Below are positions 45,204 to 55,021 of a DNA stretch of 64,000 bases, in pieces. Under the pieces are notes generated by a model that was not told the origin of the DNA, did no database searches, and saw only the letters and a program-made list of their open reading frames with translations. Origin of the DNA: Paenibacillus dendrobii (GTDB taxonomy: Bacteria; Bacillota; Bacilli; Paenibacillales; Paenibacillaceae); NCBI RefSeq assembly GCF_009807035.1, contig NZ_WUBI01000002.1, forward strand, positions 310,001-374,000, in the 5' to 3' direction. The position numbers and the translations under genes are program-made. Each line of letters starts with the position of its first letter. The stretch's first letter is position 1.

Positions 45204-45920
45204 ATGCGGGTGGATGTGATTGCTAATGTGGACGATATTAGATCGGAGGATTTCGTACAAAAAAGCGCCGTTGTGATTGATGTATTGCGGGCCACAAGCA
45301 CGATGATCACAGCTCTTGCCAAGGGCGCACGCGGCCTGCTTCCCGTAGAAACCGTCCCTGAGGCCCAAAATAAACGCAGCGAACATACCTTTGTCGGCGG
45401 GGAACGCTATTACAAGAAGATTCCAGGCTTTCAGGCGGGCAATTCCCCCCATGATTATATGTCCGGGGATATTGTGGGCAAGCTCGTGGTTCTAACGACA
45501 TCGAACGGAACCCGCGGACTTCTGAAATCACAACGCGCTTCCAGGCTGCTGGCTGCCTCTTTCATGAACGGTACGGCCTGCGCTTCCGCGCTGGCGTCCT
45601 TTGAAAGTGATGTCATCCTGCTGTGTGCCGGATGCAAAAACGAGTTCTCTCTGGAGGACGGATTATGCGCAGGCATGATCATTGACGCTATGGAAACCCA
45701 GTTTAATCAATCCCTGCGCCTGAACGACCTGGGATTGGCCATGAAGCTGGCCTACAGGCAGTGCCGTCATTCCTTGTACGAGACCGTGATGGAAGGTTCC
45801 TCCGCGAAACAGCTTGTCAAGCTTGGATTCGCCCACGATGTGGAATATTGCACAGGAACGGATACCGTGCCGCTCGTACCCATAGCGAAAAACGACCTTA
45901 TATTGACTCCTCTCTACTGA
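45204..45920 (+). CDS. comB: 2-phosphosulfolactate phosphatase family protein (ComB)
   Basis: A 238-residue ComB-fold enzyme: VIDVLRATSTMITAL near residue 25, LVVLTTSNGTRGLL around 95, LLAASFMNGTACASAL, and VILLCAGCKNEFSLEDGLCAG. Family members dephosphorylate phosphosulfolactate, but in spore formers the true substrate is uncertain (sulfolactate occurs in B. subtilis spores). AAGGAGG before ATG. Divergent from yqhV; convergent with lysC. Confidence 0.87.
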   Translation: MRVDVIANVDDIRSEDFVQKSAVVIDVLRATSTMITALAKGARGLLPVETVPEAQNKRSEHTFVGGERYYKKIPGFQAGNSPHDYMSGDIVGKLVVLTTSNGTRGLLKSQRASRLLAASFMNGTACASALASFESDVILLCAGCKNEFSLEDGLCAGMIIDAMETQFNQSLRLNDLGLAMKLAYRQCRHSLYETVMEGSSAKQLVKLGFAHDVEYCTGTDTVPLVPIAKNDLILTPLY

Positions 45921-45971
45921 TGCTTAACGTCCGACTTTAAATTACGAAATCAATAAACTGCTACCGAACGC

Positions 45972-46006
45972 AAAAAAAGCCTGAAGCTACATGCTTCAGG
46001 CTTTTT
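45972..46006. terminator. Bidirectional terminator between comB and lysC
   Basis: AAAGCCTGAAGC pairs with GCTTCAGGCTTT around TACAT, flanked by A-run and T-run. Confidence 0.9.
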
Positions 46007-46033
46007 AACGTCATATGAAATTGCAAAGGCGAA

Positions 46034-47287
46034 TTATCGTCTGTCCTGTGGTCCACCGACAAATACTTGAACATCGGTATCCAGGTTATAGGCGGTATGC
46101 AATGCTTTAACCACTTGCTCCAGATTGTCGTTTTCGATGACACAGGAGGTTTTAATTTCCGAGGTGCTGACCATTTTGATGCTGACGCCCTCTTTGGAGA
46201 TCACATCAAACATTTGAGCGGCAACCCCAGGATGGCTAATCATACCAGCGCCAACGATGGAAACCTTCACCAGGTTAGTCTCTGAGGTCACTTCACGGTA
46301 AGGAAGTTTTGCCTTGAGGCTCTGAAGGACTTCCAGCGCATGGTTGCTCTCGGACAGGGATGTCGTAAAGGAGAAATCCGCCTTGCCGTCCTGCACGCCG
46401 CCCTGCACAATAATATCAACGTTAATAGCAGCCTCGGCGAGAGCGCCGAATACCTGAGCCAAAACGCCTGGAACGTCTTCCACGCCAAGAATACTGATTC
46501 TTGCCACATTTTTATCATAAGCGATGCCGCTTACCACTACACCCTGTTCCACGCTTGTTTCCTCCTTAACCGATGTTCCTTCGTTATAGTTAAAGCTGGA
46601 TCTGACGACCAAATGTACTTTGTGATGCTTGGCATACTCGACTGCCCGCGGATGCAGGACAGCCGCGCCCAAATTGGCCAGCTCCAGCATTTCATCATAA
46701 GAAATTTCCGCCAGCTTGCGGGCGCATTTGACGATACGCGGATCGGTGGAATAAATGCCATCCACGTCCGTATATATTTCGCACACATCAGCCTTGATGG
46801 CTGCTGCAAGCGCTACTGCCGTTGTATCCGATCCCCCGCGGCCAAATGTCGTTATTTCCCCTTCATTTGTCATGCCTTGGAATCCGGCGACAATAACGAT
46901 CTGGTTATCTTCCAGGGCAGACAGAACGCGCTCAGGCAAGATATTGGTGATGCGGGCTTTGCCGTGCACAGGCTCTGTACGGAACCCTGCCTGCCATCCT
47001 GTCAGCGAAACCGCACTGCGGCCCAGCTGGTGAATGGCCATGGACAAGAAAGACATGGAAATTTGCTCTCCTGTCGTCATCAGCATATCCATTTCCCGTG
47101 CCGGAGGCTCCGGGTTTAGAAGCTTCGCCTGATCGATCAAATCGTCCGTGGTGTCTCCCATTGCGGAAACCACCACCACACATTGATGTCCTTCGTCCTG
47201 CTTCTCAACGATGCGTCTGGCGACGCGCTTCATTCGCTCCGTGTCGCCAACGGAACTGCCTCCGAATTTCATGACGTACAGTGACAA
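46034..47287 (-). CDS. lysC: Aspartate kinase (class with two ACT domains)
   Basis: A 417-residue aspartokinase for the first step of Lys/Thr/Met/DAP synthesis. It has the N-terminal kinase motif MKFGGSSVGD, VVVSAMGDTTDDL, TFGRGGSDTTAVALA and EIYTDVDGIYSTDPR, then two ACT domains (ISILGVEDVPGVLAQVFG; VSIVGAGMISHPGVAAQMF). TTG start after GGGGAG. The 5' gap is too short for a lysine riboswitch, so control is probably allosteric or from elsewhere. Name lysC rather than dapG is by overall length. Confidence 0.88.
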   Translation of the reverse strand: MSLYVMKFGGSSVGDTERMKRVARRIVEKQDEGHQCVVVVSAMGDTTDDLIDQAKLLNPEPPAREMDMLMTTGEQISMSFLSMAIHQLGRSAVSLTGWQAGFRTEPVHGKARITNILPERVLSALEDNQIVIVAGFQGMTNEGEITTFGRGGSDTTAVALAAAIKADVCEIYTDVDGIYSTDPRIVKCARKLAEISYDEMLELANLGAAVLHPRAVEYAKHHKVHLVVRSSFNYNEGTSVKEETSVEQGVVVSGIAYDKNVARISILGVEDVPGVLAQVFGALAEAAINVDIIVQGGVQDGKADFSFTTSLSESNHALEVLQSLKAKLPYREVTSETNLVKVSIVGAGMISHPGVAAQMFDVISKEGVSIKMVSTSEIKTSCVIENDNLEQVVKALHTAYNLDTDVQVFVGGPQDRR

Positions 47288-47421
47288 CTTGATTCACTCC
47301 CCACTCATTTATGCAAATGTCTATTTTTACGCTTTAAATTAGTATAATACGAAAGCCCAGCGGAAAGGTAGACTTTTTTTCGGCTGAAGCTATGTATATC
47401 AAGGGTTTTCCCTGTTTATGC

Positions 47422-47450
47422 AAAAATCCCCCTCACATAATTGTGAGGGG
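47422..47450 (-). terminator. Terminator downstream of efp
   Basis: CCCCTCACAATT pairs with AATTATGTGAGGGG-type arms and ATTTTTG follows on the minus strand, 41 nt after the efp stop. Confidence 0.85.
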
Positions 47451-47490
47451 AATCGGAATGCTCGTACCGCTTTTCGTCCAGAAAAAGGAA

Positions 47491-48048
47491 CTAAGCGCGG
47501 GAGATGTATTTTCCTTCACGTGTATCGATCAGGAGAACGTCATCTTCATTGATGAACAGCGGAACCTGAACGTTCAGGCCAGTTTCGACCTTTGCATTTT
47601 TAGTTGCACCCGTTGCTGTGTTGCCTTTGATTCCAGGTTCGGTTTCAACTACTTTCAGCTCTACGCTTGTTGGCAGGTTGATACCCAGAATTTCACCCTG
47701 GTAGCTCACAATGTGAACGTTCATGTTTTCTTTCAGGAAGTTCAGTTCCCATTCCAGCTGATCGCTGTCCAGCGAGAACTGGTCGTATGTTTCATTATCC
47801 ATAAAAGTATGTTCCTGACCGCTTGCATAGAGATACGAAACTCCACGATTTTCGATAATCGCGCGGCCAATGGTTTCACCAGCACGGAAAGTACGCTCTA
47901 CGGTATTGCCGTTACGAAGGTTTTTCAGTTTAGAGCGCACAAATGCGGCACCTTTACCTGGTTTTACGTGTTGAAAATCAAGAACGGTAAAAATATCGCC
48001 ATCCACTTCTACCGTCAAGCCTGTTTTAAAATCGTTTACTGAAATCAC
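47491..48048 (-). CDS. efp: Translation elongation factor P
   Basis: A 185-residue three-barrel EF-P that rescues ribosomes stalled on polyproline. N-terminal KOW-like barrel with the modifiable-loop segment [15 protein letters not shown] (Lys at the tip), then two OB domains ([27 protein letters not shown]). GTG start with AGGAGG. Follows papA; same order as B. subtilis. Confidence 0.96.
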   Translation of the reverse strand: MISVNDFKTGLTVEVDGDIFTVLDFQHVKPGKGAAFVRSKLKNLRNGNTVERTFRAGETIGRAIIENRGVSYLYASGQEHTFMDNETYDQFSLDSDQLEWELNFLKENMNVHIVSYQGEILGINLPTSVELKVVETEPGIKGNTATGATKNAKVETGLNVQVPLFINEDDVLLIDTREGKYISRA

Positions 48049-48085
48049 AAAAATGCCTCCTAAAATAAAATATATATTGCGTTAA

Positions 48086-49162
48086 TCACACCGGCAATAC
48101 GGTAAATTCCTTCGACGAATGCGTCAAGACTGTTTTTCCCGTCTCCGTGATCACAATATCATCTTCGATACGCACGCCGCCAAGTCCAGGAATGTAAATA
48201 CCAGGCTCTACGGTCACAACCATTCCAGGCTGTAATATATCGTCGCTCAGCTTGGAAAGGCGCGGATTTTCATGCACTTCCATACCAAGGCCATGACCCG
48301 TGCTATGACCAAATTGGTCACCGTAACCGTATTTCGTAATAATGTCACGAGCCAATGCATCGGCTTCACGGCCGGTCATACCCGGCTTAATGTTCTCGAG
48401 GGTATGAAGCTGGGCCTCCAGAACAATGTTATAAATCTCCTTCAGCTTGGCATCCGGCTCGCCAATCGCGATAGTGCGTGTCAAGTCGGAGCAATAGCCG
48501 TCCAGCAGGGCACCAAAGTCAAATGTAATGAGCTCGTTGCCTGCGATCACGCGTTCACTGGCTACGCCATGCGGCATTGCAGAACGTTCTCCCGAGGCGA
48601 CGATGGTGTCAAACGAGGAGCAAGTCGCACCGTGGCGGCGCATAAAGAATTCCATTTCCAGATCGACTTCGCGTTCGGTCATCCCGGTTTTGACGAATCC
48701 AAGAATATGCTTGAATGTATCATCCGCCAGATCTGCTGCTCTTTGCATGACTTTCAGTTCTTCGGCATCCTTGAACATTCTCAATTGTTCCACAAGTCCC
48801 GAAACCGGTACCATTTGGACTGGCTTAAGCTGTTCAGCATAAGTGCTGTACGCAGCGTATGATACATCATCCTGTTCAAATGCAACCTTGCCGATATTGG
48901 CTGAGGCTAGCAGTTCCTTCACTGTATCCGTAACCCGCTGCGCATGCTCGACGACCTGGAAATCCTTCGCTTGCTGCGGCGCCTGGGTCATATAGCGAAA
49001 GTCGGTCAGCAAATATGCGTCGTTCAAAGTAACAAGCACATAACCTGAGGAACCTGTAAATCCGGTCAGATACCGGCGGTTAATCGCACTTGTTACGAAA
49101 AGTGCCTCCACATTCTTTTGCTGCATCGCTTCACGCAATTTAAGTACACGATGGTTGCTCAC
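48086..49162 (-). CDS. papA: Xaa-Pro aminopeptidase (M24 family, YqhT/PapA)
   Basis: A 358-residue metallopeptidase removing N-terminal residues before Pro. It has a creatinase N-domain (LREAMQQKNVEALFVTSAIN) and a pita-bread domain with metal ligands in ITFDFGALLDGYCSDLTRT, GHSTGHGLGMEVHE and VTVEPGIYIPG. GTG start. Pairing with efp is conserved and may reflect proline-peptide handling. Confidence 0.93.
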   Translation of the reverse strand: MSNHRVLKLREAMQQKNVEALFVTSAINRRYLTGFTGSSGYVLVTLNDAYLLTDFRYMTQAPQQAKDFQVVEHAQRVTDTVKELLASANIGKVAFEQDDVSYAAYSTYAEQLKPVQMVPVSGLVEQLRMFKDAEELKVMQRAADLADDTFKHILGFVKTGMTEREVDLEMEFFMRRHGATCSSFDTIVASGERSAMPHGVASERVIAGNELITFDFGALLDGYCSDLTRTIAIGEPDAKLKEIYNIVLEAQLHTLENIKPGMTGREADALARDIITKYGYGDQFGHSTGHGLGMEVHENPRLSKLSDDILQPGMVVTVEPGIYIPGLGGVRIEDDIVITETGKTVLTHSSKEFTVLPV

Positions 49163-49213
49163 TAGCTATTCGTCTCCTCTCTCTTCACAGCTTCATCCGG
49201 AAGAGGCAGCGAC

Positions 49214-49660
49214 CTATTGTCCCTGACTTTCCAAGTGGCGAAGCAGGGCAATCAATCCCAGTTCATAGCTGACAGCACCAAATCCGGCAATTTGTCCAAC
49301 AGCAACCGGAGCAATGACCGATGTATGTCGGAACTCCTCCCGTGCATGGATGTTGGATAAATGGACTTCAACCGTAGGTATCCGGACAGAACTGATCGCA
49401 TCTCTCACAGCATAGCTATAATGCGTAAGCGCGCCCGGATTCAGAACGATACCGTCGGCATGGCCAAGAGCGCCATGGATCCGGTCGATAATGTCGCCTT
49501 CATGATTGGATTGATAAAATGTAACTGTCACACCCAAAGCTTCAGCCTTTTGAAGCAAGCCTTCCTCAATCGCTTGCAGGCTTTGAGAGCCGTATACACC
49601 GGGCTCCCGAAGCCCGAGCAGATTCAGGTTCGGTCCGTTGATCACCCAAATGGTTCTCAA
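49214..49660 (-). CDS. aroQ: Type II 3-dehydroquinate dehydratase
   Basis: A 148-residue dodecameric dehydratase of the shikimate pathway: [18 protein letters not shown] (catalytic Tyr), [50 protein letters not shown] start after GGGTGGG. Corresponds to B. subtilis yqhS. Confidence 0.95.
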   Translation of the reverse strand: MRTIWVINGPNLNLLGLREPGVYGSQSLQAIEEGLLQKAEALGVTVTFYQSNHEGDIIDRIHGALGHADGIVLNPGALTHYSYAVRDAISSVRIPTVEVHLSNIHAREEFRHTSVIAPVAVGQIAGFGAVSYELGLIALLRHLESQGQ

Positions 49661-49744
49661 AATGGTATTCCCACCCTTATTGTCAAATAACCATCTGCTA
49701 TTTTACCATAGGGGATGTCTACTTGAGAAGTTTTTTTGCACGCC

Positions 49745-50254
49745 CTAGGCCTTTGCTTGCTTCGGTTCGCGCTTACGTTCTTCGGTGAATTCCACGGTGA
49801 TGGTATAACCGATAAATAATCCCCAGAGGAGAAAGAGACAGAATTCACTGACAATGCTGTTCCATCCGAGCTGCCGAAGCGGCTTAAGCATATGAAGCGG
49901 CGGGCCCGCAATGACAAATATAATGCACCACCATACGATCCCGTACAGGATTCCCGGCCATGGGCCTTTCATTTTCCGAAACAGGAACACGTATATCATG
50001 GATGCTACCGCCGAGAGAACGATAAAGAGGAGCAAGCCGGTCAGCTGTCCGGAGCCGCTTTTCAAAAACGAATGCTTGAAGAATGGTTCTCCGAGATATC
50101 CCGGTATCACCTTCGTAAAATGAAATATATAGAAAACCCAGTGGATGGCCCCCCAGATTAACCCCGCAAAAAAACCGAGTTCAAGCGCGAATGCAAGCGG
50201 ATTCGTTGGTCCCCGCTGCGACTTTTCGCGATATGCAGCCGCCTGTGTTGTCAT
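49745..50254 (-). CDS. yqhR: YqhR family membrane protein
   Basis: A 169-residue protein with four membrane helices (ALELGFFAGLIWGAIHWVFY; GLLLFIVLSAVASMIYVFLF; GILYGIVWWCIIFVI; EFCLFLLWGLFIGYTI) and a Lys/Glu-rich tail. Position next to aroQ and divergent from yqhQ matches B. subtilis. Start at the ATG of MTTQAAAYR with AAAGGAGA upstream. Function unknown. Confidence 0.83.
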   Translation of the reverse strand: MTTQAAAYREKSQRGPTNPLAFALELGFFAGLIWGAIHWVFYIFHFTKVIPGYLGEPFFKHSFLKSGSGQLTGLLLFIVLSAVASMIYVFLFRKMKGPWPGILYGIVWWCIIFVIAGPPLHMLKPLRQLGWNSIVSEFCLFLLWGLFIGYTITVEFTEERKREPKQAKA

Positions 50255-50445
50255 TTCCTCAAGTCTCCTTTTGTTTTCCTTAGTATGTACATTTCGTCCA
50301 AGCCTAAACCAACTAGAAATTGAAGCAGAAATTAGATACAATAGAAATATTCAAACTGCAACTCACATGCTGCGGAAGTGAAGTAACCTGTACAGGATCT
50401 GCTTAGGAATCCTGAACACATTAATTTTCAGGGAAGGTGAACTGG

Positions 50446-51441
50446 TTGTCGCAAGAATCAAAAACTGTCAGCTACGGCGGCCAAGCCGTGATTGAAGGCG
50501 TTATGTTTGGCGGCAAATATGTCAATGTGACAGCCGTGCGTAGAAAGAATCAGGAAATAACCTTTTTGGAAGTGCCGAAGCAGGATAAGAATTGGGTGCG
50601 TAAACTGCGCAAGATTCCTTTGCTGCGGGGCATTGTCAGTATTATAGATTCGAGCGCCAAGGGAACGAAGCATTTGAATTATTCTGCTGATGCATATGCA
50701 GACGACACGCTTGAACCCGAAGAGCGCGCAAAACTGAAAGAGAAGGAAGAATCCAAATGGAGCCTGAGCATGATTATCGGCGTTGCTGCCGTAGGCGTTC
50801 TCTCTTTCGTGGTCGGTAAGCTCGTGCTCACACTCCTGCCCGTATTTCTAGAAAAGATTTTCTTTGGAAAGCTGTTTGACAACTACATTCTGCATAACCT
50901 AATTGAAGGGGTTATCAAGCTGCTCCTGCTGCTTGTGTATCTGTGGGGGATATCCCAAACTCCCGTCATCAAAAGGCTGTTCCAGTATCATGGCGCAGAG
51001 CACAAGGTCATCAGCACCTATGAAGCTGGCGACGAACTCACCGTGCAAAATGTACAGAAGCACAGCCGTCTTCATTATCGCTGCGGCAGCAGCTTCATGA
51101 TGCTAACGATCGTGCTGGGCGTTCTCATATATTCACTGTTTCCTTGGGATAATATGACGCAGCGCGTTCTGCAGCGGATTGTACTGCTACCTGTTGTCAT
51201 CGCCGTATCATTTGAATTTCTTAAAATAACGAACTCGCTTAGAGATGTCCCCGTCCTCCGTTATCTGGGTTATCCCGGACTGTGGCTGCAGCTATTGACC
51301 ACCAAGGAGCCGAAGGACGATCAGGTCGAAGTATCGATTGCCTCCTTTAAGCGTATGCTTGAGCTTGATGCGCAAATGGAAAACGCGCCAGCTTCCAATC
51401 AGCCTGTCAGAACTGGAGTCTTGGATCCCCTGAAAGGATGA
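50446..51441 (+). CDS. yqhQ: DUF1385 family membrane protein YqhQ
   Basis: A 331-residue DUF1385 protein: N-terminal SYGGQAVIEGVMFGG (family signature), PLLRGIVSIIDSSAKG, then membrane helices and the conserved FQYHGAEHKVISTYEAG and RLHYRCGSSFMML segments. The His/Glu/Cys conservation suggests a metal site. I prefer TTG 50446 (six bases after AAGGTG) to GTG 50437, which is part of that site. Function unknown. Confidence 0.87.
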   Translation: MSQESKTVSYGGQAVIEGVMFGGKYVNVTAVRRKNQEITFLEVPKQDKNWVRKLRKIPLLRGIVSIIDSSAKGTKHLNYSADAYADDTLEPEERAKLKEKEESKWSLSMIIGVAAVGVLSFVVGKLVLTLLPVFLEKIFFGKLFDNYILHNLIEGVIKLLLLLVYLWGISQTPVIKRLFQYHGAEHKVISTYEAGDELTVQNVQKHSRLHYRCGSSFMMLTIVLGVLIYSLFPWDNMTQRVLQRIVLLPVVIAVSFEFLKITNSLRDVPVLRYLGYPGLWLQLLTTKEPKDDQVEVSIASFKRMLELDAQMENAPASNQPVRTGVLDPLKG

Positions 51442-51448
51442 GGAAAAG

Positions 51449-51775
51449 ATGATTAGGCATGCTCTAGTCTTTTGGATTACCGTGGTCCTTGCAGTGCTTG
51501 GCGTTATAGACGATATTTTCTTCTTTAAAGCCGGACATCTGTCCAAATTGCTTATTCCGATTCTCGTGTTTGTCGTCATCCTGGGACTTTACAAATACTC
51601 GTCCTCCCGATACACCAAGAAGCCAAGGGTAAAAGTAAAACCTTCGGCACGTACGATGGAAAAGGTTGCGGCGGCCAAACGATCGCAATCGGGCGGAAAA
51701 CGGAAGCATTATCCTTTTCAGGTCATCGAAGGCTCCAAGGGTAAAAATGATGATCAGCAGCCGAAATATCACTAA
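51449..51775 (+). CDS. Small membrane protein following yqhQ (YqhP position)
   Basis: A 108-residue protein with two membrane helices (ALVFWITVVLAVLGVIDDIFFF and LLIPILVFVVILGLYKY) and a strongly basic tail (KKPRVKVKPSARTMEKVAAAKRSQ). Begins 7 nt after yqhQ, so cotranscribed. It lies where B. subtilis has yqhP but I cannot confirm homology. Confidence 0.75.
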   Translation: MIRHALVFWITVVLAVLGVIDDIFFFKAGHLSKLLIPILVFVVILGLYKYSSSRYTKKPRVKVKPSARTMEKVAAAKRSQSGGKRKHYPFQVIEGSKGKNDDQQPKYH

Positions 51776-51788
51776 CTCACAACGAATG

Positions 51789-51834
51789 AAAAAGGCGTTT
51801 ATTTCTTCCATCAGGAAGTGATAAACGCCTTTTA
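51789..51834. terminator. Bidirectional terminator between the yqhQ operon and yqhO
   Basis: AAAGGCGTTTAT pairs with ATAAACGCCTTT with an additional inner TTCC/GGAA stem; A-run and T-run flank it. Confidence 0.88.
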
Positions 51835-51841
51835 TCATGGT

Positions 51842-52765
51842 TCAAGCATTAAATCTCGCAAAAAATTTCTTTCCTGCTTCAACCCCCGATTCGTACAGTT
51901 CCATGCTTTTTTCCGGGGTGATATGAAAATGCGTCGTCCCGACGCCAAGTGTAGGGATTTTAATGGTCCTGAACTGGTTCACCTTCTCAATATAACGCTC
52001 GTCGTGAGCGGAGAGCATTGTTTCGAACATAGCTTGCAGCATACTGATGGGACCTCGTATCACATGTGGAATGCCTGAGCTGCGTCCAACCATTTGAAAT
52101 CCGATCGTCTGGATGACTGTCTGTCCGGAAGCTTCCGCGTTCGTGTCGTCAAAGAGCCATAGAGGAAAATTGCTGAGAAGCCCCCCGTCTACGATGTATA
52201 CGAACTGGTCTACAAAAGATTTCCCCCGCGCTGCATCTCCGCACATTCGCAGTATCACCGGATCAAAAAAATAAGGAATGCTCGTGCTCATGCGAATGGC
52301 TTTGGATACCTCGAATGCTGCAGGATTAATGCCCAGCTTGATCAGATCATCAGGCAGCACCAATATTTTGCCGTTGGTGATGTCCGACGCAATAATCATG
52401 AGCTTTCCGGCCGGAATATCCGAGAATGTGCGTATCCCCTTCGATTTCAAAATATTATGAATCCAGTATTCCAGTGCTTCGCCTGAATAAAGTCCTTTCT
52501 TGATGAACAGCCGTACCGCCGGTCCGATAATTTTGATATTAAAGAGAGGCGCTCTGTGGAGAAAGGATTCAAACGGGGTCGTTCTGACAATTTCACTCAT
52601 TTCATCGGCTGTGAATCCCGCGGCAAGCAGCGCTGCGACGATCGAGCCTGATGAGGTTCCCGCTACTCTGTTAAATACCACTCCCGATTCTTCAGCCGCC
52701 TTCACCGCACCGGCCAAGGAGATTCCCTTGACACCGCCGCCTTCAAAAACCGCATTGATGAGCAT
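51842..52765 (-). CDS. yqhO: Patatin-like phospholipase family protein YqhO
   Basis: A 307-residue patatin-fold hydrolase: oxyanion loop EGGGVKGISLAGAV, nucleophile Ser in GTSSGS (motif GxSxG), catalytic Asp in VDGGLLSNFP. Predicted acyl hydrolase. Start ATG 52763-52765, eight bases after GGGGG, which itself lies in the 3' arm of the preceding terminator hairpin. Confidence 0.88.
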   Translation of the reverse strand: MLINAVFEGGGVKGISLAGAVKAAEESGVVFNRVAGTSSGSIVAALLAAGFTADEMSEIVRTTPFESFLHRAPLFNIKIIGPAVRLFIKKGLYSGEALEYWIHNILKSKGIRTFSDIPAGKLMIIASDITNGKILVLPDDLIKLGINPAAFEVSKAIRMSTSIPYFFDPVILRMCGDAARGKSFVDQFVYIVDGGLLSNFPLWLFDDTNAEASGQTVIQTIGFQMVGRSSGIPHVIRGPISMLQAMFETMLSAHDERYIEKVNQFRTIKIPTLGVGTTHFHITPEKSMELYESGVEAGKKFFARFNA

Positions 52766-52767
52766 AC

Positions 52768-52814
52768 AAAAAACCCCCGTCCTCATCTATTCAAAATAAT
52801 GTATGAGAACGGGA
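52768..52814 (-). terminator. Terminator of the GHL10 gene that contains the yqhO ribosome site
   Basis: CTCCCGTTCTCAT pairs imperfectly with ATGAGGACGGGGG, followed by TTTTTTG. The GGGGG of the 3' arm (52774-52778) is also the ribosome site of yqhO, so read-through transcripts would fold this site away. Confidence 0.7.
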
Positions 52815-52839
52815 GTCGATTCATGACTCGTTATATGCG

Positions 52840-54447
52840 TTATTGCTGATAAAATGCGGTTAGTGCCGGAATAAGACCCAGAGGATTATTAATCAAATTC
52901 ATCGCTCTAAAGAAAATGCTTCCTTTAATATCCGCGTACTTTTCATTGTATTTCAATTGATTGATGATCTCCTGCGAACTTTGCCATCCGGCTTCCGTTG
53001 TTCCAAGCTTATATGGAGCCTGACCGATATAGAGGTCTACGCCAGTGCCAGCAACTTCAGCAGCCCACCAATCAACCAATTTGTCGTACTGTGCGGCTTT
53101 AAAGGACATGCTCCAGTAGATTTGCGGTGCCACGTAATCGATCCAATGCTGCTGAATCCAAGTTCTAACATCCGCGTACATCGAATCATATGCCGTAACG
53201 CCGGCTTTAGTATCCGAGCCTGTCACATCCGTGGCTTTGTTGCGCCATACACCAAACGGGCTGATTCCGAACTGCACGGAAGGCTTGGCGGCATGAATCG
53301 ATTGACCCAGCTGCTGCACGAACTGATTCACATTATCTCTGCGCCAATCGGCTTTTGAAAGGCCTGACGTATTATAGGTTTTATAGGTGGTATCATCATT
53401 AAAGGTCCCGCTCGATGGATAGAAGTAATCATCCATGTGAACCCCGTCAATGTTGTATTTGTTTACGACCTCCATCACGACATCGACAATATGCTGACGG
53501 GCTTCCGGAATCCCCGGATTAATAATCAACTGATTATTAGCCGTCACCACCCAATCGGGATGCTCATTAGCGACCGAATTAGCCGCCAGCTTGCTTTTTA
53601 CAGTATCCATGCTCGCACGGAACGGATTAAACCACGCGTGGAACTGCATGCCTCTCTTATGAGCCTCTTCGATCATGAACTCCAGCGGATCATAACCGGG
53701 ATCCTTGCCTTGTGTACCAGTCAAATACTTGGACCATGGGACAAGATCCGAAGGGTATAATGCATCCCCTGCAGGACGTACCTGAACGAACACGGCGTTG
53801 ATTCCCATCGCCTGCAGCTTATCCAGCATCGAGACAAATTCCTGCTTTTGCTGGTCTATTTTTCCGACAGCTTTCGAGGATGGCCAATCCAGGTTGGTTA
53901 CGGTAGAAATCCATGCACCGTGCAGACCTTGCGATTGCTGCCCCGATCCAGGCTGATTGGGCTCGGCCGGATTCGGCAGGTTTGGTATGTATGAGCCCGA
54001 CAACAAAGCGATGCTCTGAGCCGACTGATTCCATAGTACCTGCAGTCCCAGATTTTCACCTACGAAACGCAGTGGCACCATAATTCTGCCATTCTTGATT
54101 TGAACAGATGCATCCAAATCCACGTAACTTCCGTTCACGAAAGCCGTGTTCTTTCCGCTGGTCAATGACATAGATGAACCGTCGCGGTCGATCTTGACGG
54201 TTTTCGTAGTCTGCTGCCAATCTACGGATGCACCCAGTCCTTCACTTATCACACGGAGCGGGACCATCGTGACATAAACCTTAGGTATGATATAAGGAGC
54301 AACATCTGTGCTGATCCGATCTCCATCCAACGTAATCGTGATGGCTTGCTTCGAAGTTTCCGCTTGAACAGAACGACTGGTAACAGGTAAAAGCAACAGG
54401 AACACGAGTGCCAGGGTCATCCATTTGTGAAACTTCCAAAACCTCAT
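52840..54447 (-). CDS. Secreted family-10-like glycoside hydrolase (GHL10/DUF187) with two stalk domains
   Basis: A 535-residue exported protein: signal peptide (WMTLALVFLLLLPVTS...VQA), a stalk region with two copper-amine-oxidase-N-like units (YVTMVPLRVISEGLGASVDWQ and RIMVPLRFVGENLGLQVLWN), a Pro/Gln-rich linker, then a TIM-barrel GHL10 domain. The barrel carries GAWISTVTNLDWPS, GINAVFVQVRPAGDALYPS, FHAWFNPFRAS, GVHMDDYFYPS, ISPFGVWRNK and VAPQIYWSM. Relatives such as YngK are thought to act on wall glycans. Start at ATG of MRFWKF, nine bases after GGAGG. Confidence 0.9.
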   Translation of the reverse strand: MRFWKFHKWMTLALVFLLLLPVTSRSVQAETSKQAITITLDGDRISTDVAPYIIPKVYVTMVPLRVISEGLGASVDWQQTTKTVKIDRDGSSMSLTSGKNTAFVNGSYVDLDASVQIKNGRIMVPLRFVGENLGLQVLWNQSAQSIALLSGSYIPNLPNPAEPNQPGSGQQSQGLHGAWISTVTNLDWPSSKAVGKIDQQKQEFVSMLDKLQAMGINAVFVQVRPAGDALYPSDLVPWSKYLTGTQGKDPGYDPLEFMIEEAHKRGMQFHAWFNPFRASMDTVKSKLAANSVANEHPDWVVTANNQLIINPGIPEARQHIVDVVMEVVNKYNIDGVHMDDYFYPSSGTFNDDTTYKTYNTSGLSKADWRRDNVNQFVQQLGQSIHAAKPSVQFGISPFGVWRNKATDVTGSDTKAGVTAYDSMYADVRTWIQQHWIDYVAPQIYWSMSFKAAQYDKLVDWWAAEVAGTGVDLYIGQAPYKLGTTEAGWQSSQEIINQLKYNEKYADIKGSIFFRAMNLINNPLGLIPALTAFYQQ

Positions 54448-54595
54448 TCTACGAGTCCTCCAAGTATTGATAGATTTGCAGGCATAACGCACCACAGCCC
54501 GAAAAGGCAGCTGTTATGCCGCATCCAAAGGGTCTTTCTTGTCATTCATGAGAAACGAAGAGGCATCCGTCTCTTGGAAGGGACAGATGCCTATT

Positions 54596-55021
54596 TTACG
54601 AATCGCCCACTAGTTCATTGTGAATATTCCGCAAGTCTTGAAGACGCTGCTCATCGCGGCGGAAAAACTCTACAAGCGTTTCAATATGCGTGATGGAATC
54701 CCAGCTCAGGTGATGCTCGATCCCTTCCACATCCGTGTAGATATGCTCATCAGACACACCGATCATCGTCAAAAAATCCTCGAGAAGCTTGTGGCGGTCC
54801 ACCAGACGTTTCCCCATCTTTTTGCCTTTACTGGTCAAAACAAGTCCGCGATATTTTTCATAGATGAGGTACTCATCTTTGTCCAGTTTTTGAATCATTT
54901 TGGTAACCGATGAAGGATGAACCTCCAAGCCTTCGGCAATATCCGAGACACGAGCATATCCCTTTTCGTCAATCAGCTTGTAGATGCGCTCCAAATAATC
55001 CTCCATGCTGGGCGTTGGCAT
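54596..55021 (-). CDS. mntR: Manganese-responsive repressor MntR
   Basis: A 141-residue DtxR-family regulator with winged helix ([23 protein letters not shown]) and all MntR metal ligands at canonical positions: Asp8, Glu11, His77, Glu99, Glu102, His103. No third SH3-like domain, as in B. subtilis MntR. Represses Mn uptake. Divergent from splB. Confidence 0.95.
   Translation of the reverse strand: MPTPSMEDYLERIYKLIDEKGYARVSDIAEGLEVHPSSVTKMIQKLDKDEYLIYEKYRGLVLTSKGKKMGKRLVDRHKLLEDFLTMIGVSDEHIYTDVEGIEHHLSWDSITHIETLVEFFRRDEQRLQDLRNIHNELVGDS

Noticed and set aside
47288-47420. Possible lysine riboswitch before lysC
   Set aside because: Only about 130 nt separate lysC from the efp terminator and no lysine-riboswitch core is visible.
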